A stretch of DNA of 64,000 nt from Vicia villosa. Its lineage: Eukaryota; Streptophyta; Magnoliopsida; Fabales; Fabaceae. Both the position numbers and the translations under genes were made by a program. The notes below the pieces were generated by a model. The model made no database searches and was not told where the DNA came from. It saw only the letters and a program-made list of their open reading frames with translations. Shown in pieces: positions 1-10,173 of this stretch. Numbering within the stretch: the first letter of the stretch is position 1; each line of letters begins with the position of its first letter. Location: positions 310,001-374,000 of the forward strand of contig NW_026705578.1 in the NCBI RefSeq assembly GCF_029867415.1, written 5' to 3'.

Positions 1-267
1 GTCAGAAGATCAGAAGATGCTATGCACCAAGCTGTTTGACTCTGATGATATTCAAACGTCGTATTCACAAACATCAGATCAGAAGGAAGTACACGTGGCA
101 GACTACGCTGACTGACAAAAGGAACGTTAAAAGCTACTAAAGGCTACGTCAGTAGACACAGCGTGAACAAGGCTCGAGGTAGTTGACAAAAGCGTATAAC
201 ATTAAATGCAAAGCTGTACGGAACACGCAAAGCATTAAATGCATTCAACGGTCATCTTCTCAACGCC

Positions 268-275
268 TATAAATA
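268..275 (+). promoter_or_regulatory. TATA box of the copia-type LTR
   Basis: TATAAATA lies in the LTR about 690 bp before its 3' end and reads in the same orientation as the inferred element. It is the likely U3/R promoter. Transcription start not determined. Confidence 0.5.
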
Positions 276-590
276 TGAAGTTCTGATGAGAAGCAAGGTT
301 AACGATTTCACACCAATACAATTCAAATTAATTTGCTGAAACTCTGTTCAAATCAAAACTCAGAATCTTCATCTTCATCTAAGCTCACTACATTGCTGTT
401 GTAATATCTTAGTGAGATTAAGCTTAAACTGTAAGAGAAATATCACAGTTGTGATTATCGCTTTTAAGAAGCATTTGTAATACTCTTAGAATTACATTAA
501 GTTGTAAGGAACTAGAGTGATCAGTGTGATCAGTATACTCTAGGAAGTCTTAGCAGTTGGCTGAGCAGAAAGTCTTAGGAGTGAACTAAG

Positions 591-702
591 CCTAGAGTGA
601 TCGTGTTGATCAGTAGACTCTAGAAAAGTCTTAGGAGTGAACTAAGCCTAGAGTGATCGTGTTGATCAGTAGACTCTAGAAAAGTCTTAGGAGTGAACTA
701 AG
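591..702 (+). repeat. Two perfect 56-bp tandem repeats inside the LTR
   Basis: The unit beginning CCTAGAGTGATCGTGTTGAT occupies 591-646 and again 647-702 with no difference seen. Degenerate versions of the core AGAGTGATC...GATCAG...GACTCT occur on both sides (about 510-590 and 715-750), so this is a local expansion of an older repeat. Confidence 0.85.
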
Positions 703-961
703 CAGTTGTTCCCGGAGTGATCAGTGTGTGATCAGAAGACTCTGGAAGACTCAGTTGCGGACTAAGTGGAAAACCATTGTAATCCGTGCGATTAGTGGAT
801 TAAATCCTCAGTTGAGGTAAATCATCTCCGCGGGGGTGGACTGGAGTAGCTTCGTTAACAGCGAACCAGGATAAAAATAATTGTGCAATTTATTTTTATC
901 GTCCAAGATTTAAAGTCACACTTATTCAATCCCCCCCCCTTTCTAAGTGTTTTTCTATCCT

Positions 962-3900
962 TCATAGCTGACCATGACAAATAGCTGCGAGCCTTTTCTC
1001 ATCAATCAAGTTTATCTGGTCCAACCGTGTTTGAATCCAATCGTCTTCGTCTAGATTGGCTTCTTTCATAATCCTTAGGGAAGGAATCTGAATTTCAATT
1101 GGAAGAACTGCCTCCATACCATAGACTAAGAAGAATGGAGTTGCCCCTGTTGAAGTACGCGCAGATGTGCGATAACCATGAAGAGCAAAAGGTAACATCT
1201 CATGCCAGTCTTTGTAGGTTACTGTCATTTTTTGTATGATTTTCTTGATGTTCTTGTTGGCAGCTTCCACCGCGCCATTCATCTTTGGTCGATATGGAGA
1301 GGAATTATGATGTTTGATCTTGAACTGTGTGCAAAGTTCAGTAATCATTCTGTTGTTTAGATTTGTGCCATTGTCCGTGATAATCCGTTCAGGGATGCCG
1401 TACCGACAAATGAGATTGTATTTGATGAACCGGGCCACCACATTCTTGGTGACAGAAGCAAATGAAGCTGCTTCTACCCACTTTGTGAAGTAGTCAATAG
1501 CGACCAGGATAAAGCGATGTCCGTTGGAGGCAGTAGGTTTGATTTCTCCAATCATATCAATACCCCACATTGCAAAAGGCCAAGGAGCCGTCAGGACGCT
1601 TAATGGAACTGGAGGTACATGTACTTTGTCAGCGTATATCTGGCATTTGTGACATGTTCGGGAGTGATGATGGCAGTCTGTTTCCATGGTAGACCAGTAA
1701 TAACCTGCTCTAAGGATCTTTTTAGCCATCGTATGTCCACTGGAATGAGTACCGAAGGCACCATTGTGCATTTCTTCCATGATCTGTTCTGCTTCCTTCT
1801 TGTTTACACAGCGAAGTAAAGTCGAGTCATGGTTGCGTTTGTATAGGGTTCCATTGCTTAGAAAGAATTTGGCAGCAAATCTCCTTAGAAACTTTCTGTC
1901 GTTAATGGATGCCCCTTCAGGGTACTCCTGAGTTTCGAGATATCTTTTTACCTCATGGAACCATGGTTGTTCCTCGGTTCCTTCGGTATTGATCTCATTG
2001 CAATAGGATGGTTCATCTTGCCTGTAGATGGTGATCATAGGCGCCTCGTTGTCCCACCTGACTTTGAACATGGATGACATGGTAGCTAAAGCATCAGCTA
2101 GTTGATTTTCCTCGCGTGGGATGTGTTCGAAAGTGATTTCTTCGAAGTAAAGAATCAAACTCAGCACATATGCTTTGTAAGGAATTAGATTTGGGTGCTT
2201 TGTGTCCCATTCCCCTTTGACTTGGTAGATTACCAAGGCCGAGTCTCCGTAGACTTCCAGGAATTTGATTCTTAGATCGATTGCAGCTTTGAGACCCAGA
2301 ATACATGCTTCGTATTCGGCTATATTGTTAGTGCAATTGAAGCATAACCTGGCAGTGAACGGTGTGTGACCTCCTGTGGGGGAAATGATCACAGCTCCGA
2401 TGCCATTGCCAAGTGCATTAGAAGCTCCGTCAAAAACCATAGTCCACCGGGCTCCTGGCCCGGGTCCTTCTTCTGGTCCTGGTTGTTTGTAGTCATTGAC
2501 TAGCATAATGTCTTCGTCTGGAAAGTCAAAGTTCAATGCTTGATAATCATCCACTGCTTGATGAGCCAGATGATCAGCTACCACACTTCCTTTGATTGCT
2601 TTTTGTGAAGTGTATTGAATGTCATATTCTGTTAAGATCATTTGCCATCTCGCTATTCTTCCAGAGAGAGCAGGTTTTTCGAACACGTATTTGATGGGAT
2701 CCATCTTGGAGATTAGGAAAGTGGTGTGATTTAGCATGTACTGTCTTAGTCGGCGAGCTGCCCAAGCTAAGGCACAACAAGTTTTTTCGAGTAGTGAGTA
2801 TCTTGTTTCACAATCGGTAAACTTTTTGCTAAGATAGTAGATTGCGTGCTCCTTTCGGCCGGATTCGTCATGTTGTCCTAGTACACACCCCATTGAGTCT
2901 TCTAACACAGTTAGGTACATTATCAGAGGTCTGCCTTCCACAGGTGGCAACAAGATTGGAGGTTTTTGGAGATATTCTTTGATTTTGTCAAAGGCTAACT
3001 GGCATTTGTCATTCCACCTTTCCACTTGATCTTTCTTCAACAGTTTGAAGATCGGCACACAAGTAGTTGTCATGTGGGCAATAAATCGGGCGATGTAATT
3101 TAGACGTCCCAAGAATCCTCTGACTTGTTTCTCAGTACGAGGTATAGGCATTTCTTGAATGGCTTTAACCTTGGCGGGATCAACCTCATTACCTTTGCTG
3201 CTGACGATGAAACCTAAGAGTTTGCCGGATCTTACTCCAAAGGTACACTTATTTGGGTTCAGTCGCAACTTGTATTTCTTGAGTCTGTCAAACAACTTGT
3301 GTAAATGACCCAGATGTTCTTCCTCGGTGTTGGATTTTGCAATCATGTCATCGACATACACCTCTATTTCTTGATGAATCATATCATGAAATAGCGCCAC
3401 CATTGCACGTTGATAGGTTGCTCCTGCGTTTTTCAGACCAAAGGGCATTACTTTGTAACAAAAGGTTCCCCAGGGTGTTGTGAAGGTTGTTTTTTCCATG
3501 TCTTCGGGTGCCATCTTGATTTGATTGTACCCTGAGAATCCGTCCATAAAGGAGAATACCTTGCATTGTGCGGTATTGTCAACCAGTACATCGATATGTG
3601 GTAAAGGGAAATCATCTTTGGGGCTTGCCCGGTTCAGATCTCTGTAGTCTACGCACATTCTGACTTTCCCGTCTTTTTTAGGTACAGGGACGATGTTAGC
3701 TATCCAAGGAGGATAACTTACAACTTTTAGGAATCCGGCATTGAACTGTTTTTCAACCTCGTCTTTGATCTTTTTTGACATATCAGGCCTACTCCTTCGT
3801 AGTTTCTGTTTGACTGGAGTGCTACCTTCTTTGATTGGTAGGCGATGAACTACGATGTCCGTGTCAAGGCCTGGCATATCCTCATAGGACCAGGCGAATA

Positions 3901-4187
3901 TCTCGACGTAGTCTCGCAGCATTTGAATCAGTCTTTGCTTGACGCTGTGTTCTAAATCAGCCCCTATTTTGACTTCTTTCTTTTCTTCGTTGCTGCCCAG
4001 GTTGATGACCTCAATTGGCTCCTCGTGAGGCTGTATGGCCTTGTTTTCTTGTTCTAGCAGCCTTGCAAGTTCTCTTGGCACTTCACAATCTTCCTCACTT
4101 TCGTCCTCAGTTTGGTAGATCGGATTTTCAAAGTCATGACGGGCAATAGCAGAATCGTTGTTGACTGGATCCAGAGTGTATGTGAAT
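962..4187 (-). pseudogene. pol: Ogre A pol exon: RT, RNase H, second RNase H, integrase (3'-truncated)
   Basis: Replication polyprotein of the retrotransposon. The exon probably opens at a splice acceptor (TTGCAG|A, exon base 4187); the first Met in frame is at 4081. Visible in order: RT with VDYRDLNRASPKDDFPLPHI and active site YVDD; first RNase H; an archaeal-type second RNase H with VFDGASNALGNG and an ADALA end; integrase with the HHCC zinc finger (CHKC), then DMIGE, the TDNGTN block and the glutamate in NGAVEAANK. The frame is open but loses the integrase C-terminus just after CHGQL, where a copia-type LTR starts; the TGA at 962-964 comes from that LTR. Ogre B shows about 90 further residues at this point. 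Confidence 0.93.
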
Positions 4188-4446
4188 CTGCAAGTTAATT
4201 ATGTGAGTGTGTGTGAAGAAAAAAACATAGCTATTAGAAAGCGAAGAAAGAAGGAAAAAGGATCACAAAATTTAAATATGCAAGCGTCCCATGATTTTAT
4301 TGAATGCACATGATCATGATATGATAAGCCCTTATAGAAGGACCGGTGTGCTAAGGCACACGGCTTTCAAGCTCATGGTTCGATTGTTCAGGAACCACTT
4401 TTATCTTTGCACATTATACACAAAGAAAACAGGAAATGGCATTTAC
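4188..4446 (-). other. Probable spliced intron between gag-pro and pol of Ogre A
   Basis: On the minus strand the donor GA|GTAAAT (intron base 4446) and acceptor TTGCAG|A (intron end 4188) enclose 259 bp. The donor falls after the second base of a codon and the acceptor exon supplies the third, so splicing would fuse gag-pro to pol in frame. A pro-RT intron is an established property of Ogre elements. The same arrangement is seen in Ogre B. Confidence 0.7.
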
Positions 4447-4523
4447 TCCTGGTCAAAGGAGATCACATCCTCAGCTTTCCAGTTGTTCAATCCACTGTTG
4501 TGAGCAGGGGGTACCCAGTTGTT

Positions 4524-7500
4524 CTATTTGCCGCTGGGTTCTCCTAGCGTGTCCCATACTTCTTTGGGTGGATTTTGATATTGCTCAGTGGCGGGACTTG
4601 TGAAAATTTGATCATTTCCAACTTCATCACCCCATCCAGTCGGGGTAAGGTCCTCCATAGCAATATAAGAATTCTGAGGTTCGGCATACTGATAATTATA
4701 CCCGCCGTTTGGTTCTCCCACAGCATCCCACATTCCCATGGAAATGGGTGGAATTTCATCGGGATATGGCTGAATTGTATGGTTCAAGAACACTCCTTCA
4801 TCTTCAATAGCGTTTACTTCTTGGCTGACGAAGTGTGACATTAATCCTCCAGAACGAGGACTTTGATGATTTTCACTATCATAGCCCAGACCTAGCTTGT
4901 CAGATTTGTAGGGTATATCGGGAAGCTGTCCCCATACTGTGCAATCACCCTGTTCAATCATGGCTTTGGCATCTTTGAGAGAAGCCATAGTTGTAGTTGG
5001 AGTAGCAGGAATATGCTTGGTGGTAGAGACATCTGGAGAGACCACCTCAAATGATTGGTATGGAGTTTCGATGAATTCGTCCTCCAACTCGACATATTTG
5101 GAATTGCTTAGGTGACTAACCACATATTCCTCTTCGCCATAGACTGTGACAATCTTTCCTTTTACTGGATATTTTAACTTCTGATGCAGGGTAGAAGTTA
5201 CAGCGTTTGCCCCATGTATCCAAGGGCGTCCAAGTAAACAGGAGTAGGCTGGGTGAATTTCCATTACGTAAAAGATAGAATCAAAGATTTGAGAACCCAA
5301 TCTGATCGGGAGATTCACTTTTCCGTATACCGTTCTGGTTGACCTGTCAAAGGCTCTTACCACAACATCACTTGGCTGTAACACAATTCCTTCGAAGTCA
5401 AGCTTTTCTAGTACTGTTTTCGGTAACACGTTCAAAGAAGAACCGTTATCTACTAGTACATGAGATAGAGTGGTGCCATTACATTCAATGGAGATATGTA
5501 AGGCTTTGTTGTGATTTTTTCCAGCAGGGGTTAGATCCACATCAGAGAAACCGAGACCATTGCTCACGGTTAGATTGGCAACACAATTCTCAAATTGGTC
5601 GACTGAGATCTCTTGAGGCACATGCGCCGCTTTTAGGAACTTCATCAGAGCTTTGGCATGAGCTTCTGAATATTTTAGCAGAGATAGCATTGAGATTTTT
5701 GAAGCGGTGTGCCCCAGTTGCTCAACAATATTGTAATCACTCTTGCAGATGATTTTCAATATTTCCTCCATTTCTTGCTTTGATGGATCCTCAGCAGTGA
5801 TCTCCACCGGGGTTTGAATTTGTTCAACTTGTGGCTCTTTTCCTCGAGCGTTGACATTTTGATTAGGAACTGGGACTCGGACCGGACCAGCAGCAACATT
5901 TGGAGAAAATTCTGGTGAAAAGATTCTTCCACTTCTCGTGATCTTGCTGGTACCCACAATATTACCCACAGTTGGAGTAGATAACTTTGCGGTCTCTTCA
6001 GTCGAGGTATTCTGTTTAACTCCATAAACATTAGTGTCATATCCCCATGGGACAGCTTTGTCTGAGGAGTATGGAAATGGAGTTGGACTAGCAATGACTA
6101 CTGATGCCACTTTGAGTGTAGCAGAAATTTTGAATGGAGTCTTGGCAGAGATTTTGAAGGGTAAGCTGGAGATCACTGAGGCATCCTCTATTCTCATCCC
6201 GTTTGTAAAGACTTCGCACAGTACGTCCATAGAAGGGAGCCTCTCAAACATAATGATACGGCGATCCATCCACTTTTGAATTCCCATCCTCAGATTTTCA
6301 CAACCATTGGGCAGGCATGAGCAATAAAAGCAGTCGGGATCACACCCTGGAAAGTAACCAGCTCGGATTAGCTTTCCTTTGACTTCGCAGAGTGGAGTTG
6401 ATAATTCGTTCACATCATAGATGTAAACAGTGTCCAGGATAGCGTTGACAGTTTTGTCATGCTTTGGCATAGGTGCTGTGATGACATTTGGAGTTTCTGG
6501 AGGATCGAACTCAATTTCACCAGCATCTATCATATCTTGTATTTTATTTTTCAGGGCCCAGCAGTGATCTGCGTCATGTCCTGGACAGTTTGAGTGATAG
6601 GCACATGTCGCATCAGGGCGATAATTCAGAGAGGAAGTGTTGACATTCTTTGGAGGACCTCTTAAGGTGATCAGATCTGCTTTTAGCAAGTGCTGCAATG
6701 CCTGAGAAATTGGCATGTTGATTTTGGTGAAATTTCTTCTTGGTGCATCTGGTCGATGCGTATATTTTGGCTGTTGATCTTTTTGAGGTGCAGATGCGGA
6801 GATCAGAACTGCCCCTACAGATTGATGCTGCTCACTTTTGCGACTTTTTTGAATTTGAGTTGCATTGACCTCATTTCTCCCACTGATGGGCCTTTTTGTA
6901 GTACCAGAGGAGGAACCTATTTGAATTTTTCCATTTTGAATGCCACTTTCAACACGTTCTCCGGTCAGTATCAGGTCAGTGAAACCTGATGATGAACTTC
7001 CCAGCAAATGGCTATAGAAAGGGCCAGTTAAAGTGCCCATGAACATGTCAACTAGTTCGCGATCAGATAAGGGTGGTTGAACCCTTCCAGCCATATCTCT
7101 CCACTTTTGTGCATATCCTTTGAAACTTTCTTTTGGTCCCATAGACATGCCCCTTAGTTGAGTACGGGTTGGCGCAAGATCAGCATTGTATTGGTACTGT
7201 TTGTAAAAAGCAGCAGCTAATTCTTCCCAAGTATGAACCTTGGTATTTTCCAGCTGATAGTACCACTCGAGTTGTGTACCCGACAGACTTTCTTGGAAGA
7301 AGTGAATCCACAATTTGTTATCCGTTGTATGAGGTTGTATCTTCCTCACATAGGATCTCAGATGTAGTTTCGGGCAAGAAACTCCATCATATTTTGCAAA
7401 GACAGGAACTTTGAATTTTGGAGGGATAACAACATCCGAGATGAGCCCCAGATCATTGAAATCTAAGCCAGGTATTTTTTGTATCTCCATAGCTTTCATA

Positions 7501-7886
7501 CGGTCCTCCAGCTGTTGGTATTTTTCATTATCCGGTTCGTCCCCAGAATGATCATTTTCTTCATTTGAAGAGAGAGAGGGTTTAGCAGAACCCTGGTTGC
7601 TTTGATTGTCTTCTTGTTCATCATCACCGACTGTTTCAGGGATCGGTGGCTTTGTGAACTTTTTGACTGGAATTTTGATCTTTCTTCTCAGGTGACTCAC
7701 ACCTACAGATCCTTTGGGCTTCTTTTTCTTCTTGATTATCAGGGCTTTCAGTTCTTGCTGCCCCTTTGCCAGTTCCAGAATTGCCACTTGAACTTGGGCA
7801 TTCTGTGCTTCGAGATTCTTGATGCTCATTTCAGATTCCATCTCTTCTGACTGAAATAAACAGCGAGAAGATGAGAAATCCGTCAT
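4524..7886 (-). pseudogene. gag-pro: Ogre A gag-protease with premature stop
   Basis: Capsid and aspartic protease region, 1120 residues. The N-terminus is charged and Lys-rich, followed by the retrotransposon gag core (about residues 150-320), a CCHC-like knuckle CAYHSNCPGHDADHCW near residue 440, and the protease near residue 810 with LVDNGSSLNVLP and the downstream LLGRPWIH block. Compared with Ogre B, the frame should run on to the splice donor, but a TAG at 4524-4526 stops it 25 codons plus two bases earlier. The following codons remain similar to Ogre B (NNWKAED block), so the TAG is a point lesion. The protease motif DNGS differs from the usual DTG/DSG, as is common in this lineage. 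Confidence 0.9.
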
Positions 7887-7904
7887 GTGAACCTGTTATG
7901 CAAT

Positions 7905-8020
7905 GTGTATGACTGGATGCCATGTGTATGCAATGTATGAAATGTACATGCAATGTATATGAATGCAATGTATGAAATGTATATGCAATGCATGAAGTGA
8001 AATGTGTGTGCAATGTTTCA
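7905..8020 (-). repeat. Degenerate short repeats between ORF1 and gag of Ogre A
   Basis: The spacer between ORF1 and gag-pro (7887-8151) contains many imperfect copies of ATGCAATGTATGAAATGTAT, making a low-complexity tract. A pyrimidine-rich T tract follows at about 8066-8115. Nothing coding is seen. Confidence 0.7.
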
Positions 8021-8151
8021 AGGATCTTAGAGTTTAGATTTGTTTAAAGAAGAAACAAACGTTAGTTAATCAATTTATTTCTTTTTTTTTTGCTTCTTTT
8101 TTCTTTTTTCTTTGCCTCATTTGGGCTTACAAGACAGAAATAAATGATCCT

Positions 8152-9504
8152 TCAGGTCTCCCGTGGACGCTTTCTCTTTGCCCCCAGGAATGTGTTGATT
8201 TGCTGTTCTTCTTGAAGCTGTCCGGTGAGCTCCAATATCCTTCTCTCATAGTCTTGACAGTATGATTTGAAGGTGTCTCTTTCCTCTTTGAGTTGAACCC
8301 AAGATTTTTGCAACTCTTCTAGGTCAGTTGGCATGTCCGGGTGTAGAATAACTTGAGGTTCATATCCTTCGACCTCTGGTTCAATAGTCACAGGTAGAAC
8401 AGCAGGATATGGCATAAGGAGTTTCTGAGCATGAGTGCGGACCCATCTGAGGTAGGGTTCCATAGGGATAGAATTCCATTGCCCCAGAGTTTTGCTTTCT
8501 ATTCTATAGACACTGCCCCATGCATGTATGAACCTTCGTCGGTGTCTATGAGAATCATTCTCGTAATCAAACACAATGCCATGGATAATCATGTCATGCG
8601 GACCGTTGCTCCTTGCATATCCGAATTGGCGTAGAGCTAAAGAGGGATTGTAAGTGATGCCTCCTTTGATGCCAAGGAGTGGCACATTAGGGTATTCTCC
8701 ACAATGATCAATGATAGTAATGTCTCTTTGAAAGAAGTTGTTCCACCGGATATCTGAATGAGACAAAGACATAATCCTACGAGACCAATGCATTCTTTGT
8801 TCATTTCTCAACACTGATCGGGGAAGATGAAATGTAAACCACCTAGCCAGTAGTGGTATACAGCACATGAGAGTTCCTCGTTTCTTCATGGTACGAGTGT
8901 GTAGAGAATGTAGAATGTCTCCCAGCAATGTTGGTACCGGGTTACGGATTAGGAAAAGGTTGATGATGTGTACACTTATGAACTGGTCGGAATTAGGGAA
9001 TAAAACCAACCCATAGATCAAAAGTGCCATAACTTCCTCAAAAGCTGGATAACTTTTGTTTTCTAGCAGTAGTCGAGCCTTTTCCAATAAGAATTTGGCA
9101 AGCAAACCCTTAACTCCACTCTTTGTTTCCCAATTGGACTCGATTTCTGATTTCCGCAGATGTAAAGCAGCAGCAATGACTCCAGGTTTTGGAATCCTTT
9201 CTAAACCAGTGAAAGGTAATTGATTTCGAACAGGCAATCCCATTAGTTCAGAGAATTCTTCCAAAGTGGGTACCAACTGGTAATCAGGAAAGGTAAAGCA
9301 ATGATGTTCAGGGTCAAAGAACTGGAACAGGACCCGTATCATGTCTTCTTCAAATTTTGAGGTAACCAAATGGAGTAGGTGACCATGCTTTTCAGTGAAT
9401 TGAACATTCCTGGGGAATTCTGACACCAAGTCTTTTAGTTCAGATGGTACCGTTGAGATGTTGATTCGGATGTAATCTTTGGTGGCGGGAGCCATTACCT
9501 GCAA
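8152..9504 (-). CDS. Ogre A ORF1 (PMD-like protein of unknown function)
   Basis: A 450-residue open frame between the leader and gag, the hallmark position of Ogre ORF1. The first Met is at 9504 and a second, MAPATKD, is three codons in (9495). Recognisable blocks: FTFPDYQLVPTLEEFSELMG near residue 85, NPVPTLLGD near 190, GIKGGITYNPSLALRQFG near 290, and a charged, probably coiled-coil C-terminus (about 400-445). The TLEE...LMGLP block resembles plant mobile domain proteins; the role in the element is not known. The corresponding ORF of Ogre B shares these blocks but is clearly diverged. Confidence 0.85.
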   Translation of the reverse strand: MQVMAPATKDYIRINISTVPSELKDLVSEFPRNVQFTEKHGHLLHLVTSKFEEDMIRVLFQFFDPEHHCFTFPDYQLVPTLEEFSELMGLPVRNQLPFTGLERIPKPGVIAAALHLRKSEIESNWETKSGVKGLLAKFLLEKARLLLENKSYPAFEEVMALLIYGLVLFPNSDQFISVHIINLFLIRNPVPTLLGDILHSLHTRTMKKRGTLMCCIPLLARWFTFHLPRSVLRNEQRMHWSRRIMSLSHSDIRWNNFFQRDITIIDHCGEYPNVPLLGIKGGITYNPSLALRQFGYARSNGPHDMIIHGIVFDYENDSHRHRRRFIHAWGSVYRIESKTLGQWNSIPMEPYLRWVRTHAQKLLMPYPAVLPVTIEPEVEGYEPQVILHPDMPTDLEELQKSWVQLKEERDTFKSYCQDYERRILELTGQLQEEQQINTFLGAKRKRPRET

Positions 9505-10151
9505 AAAACAAAGGTAAACTCTTTGATCCTTGAAGTGTTTGGTGCAAAAATGATATGCTTATGATGCAAACATGTGGCACACAAAAACAAATCAAACAAT
9601 AGCCTTAGGTTTAAAGGCTTGCATGGAGCTGATAGGTGATACCCTCCCCACTGAAGTTGAGTTGGTTAAAACCTGTCCTAGAATTGGATTCGGGTTCTAT
9701 GATCCTTGGAAGTAACATCTCAATACGGCGCTCGAGCGGCCGATCAAAATATTCCTCGAGGATAACTAACTTCGATCAATTTCAAAGCTAGCCACTTAAA
9801 AGGCCACAAGTCAAGTTCAACTAAAAAGGTTCTAAGACAAATTAGTGTTTAATGACATTTCGGAAGCCTAATATACTCCTTGATCGTTTTCAAGGGACAT
9901 CAGTATAAACCAAAGTGTCACACTAACGATGACTACCAGATCAACCGTATCGGTACATGCCGTACAGTTTCCTTGGTCTAATGTCATATACTTAAGGTAT
10001 CTCGAGATTCGGGTTAGAATCTTTCACACAAGCAAAATACCCAAGCAAACCTGTGAAAAATAGAGCAATCAAGTCAATCAATTGAAAACATCGAAGTGAT
10101 CTATTCTCTTAAGGTAACCCCTTTTGAAAACATTTTGTTTTTGAAAGAAAA
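9505..10151 (-). other. Untranslated leader of Ogre A
   Basis: This stretch lies between the PBS and ORF1 in the minus-strand element. No convincing frame is present; it is expected to hold the 5' untranslated leader and packaging signals, which cannot be recognised by eye. Confidence 0.6.
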
Positions 10152-10169
10152 TCCCCAGCAGAGTCGCCA
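10152..10169 (-). other. Primer binding site of Ogre A
   Basis: On the minus strand TGGCGACTCTGCTGGGGA follows the LTR end (CCACA) after four bases, GAAC. The identical 18-mer and the same GAAC spacer occur in Ogre B. The PBS of Ogre elements is reported to match a tRNA-Arg 3' end; only the TGGCGAC start is obvious here. Confidence 0.85.
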
Positions 10170-10173
10170 GTTC

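Larger units (their letters stand above)
1..964 (+). mobile_element. 3' part of a Ty1/copia-type LTR (SIRE/Maximus-like)
   Basis: The segment ends in TCTATCCTTCA at 964, exactly where the Ogre A integrase frame is broken, so 964 is the CA end of an LTR. A pyrimidine/C-rich run (CACTTATTCAATCCCCCC) just before the end, a TATA box near 268 and short AGAGTGATC...GATCAG repeats are typical of long legume SIRE/Maximus LTRs; this family assignment is from memory of the style, not a search. The LTR start lies left of the window, so solo LTR and 3' LTR of a complete element cannot be told apart. The five bases after it, TAGCT (965-969), would be the target duplication, but its partner is outside the window. 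Confidence 0.75.
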
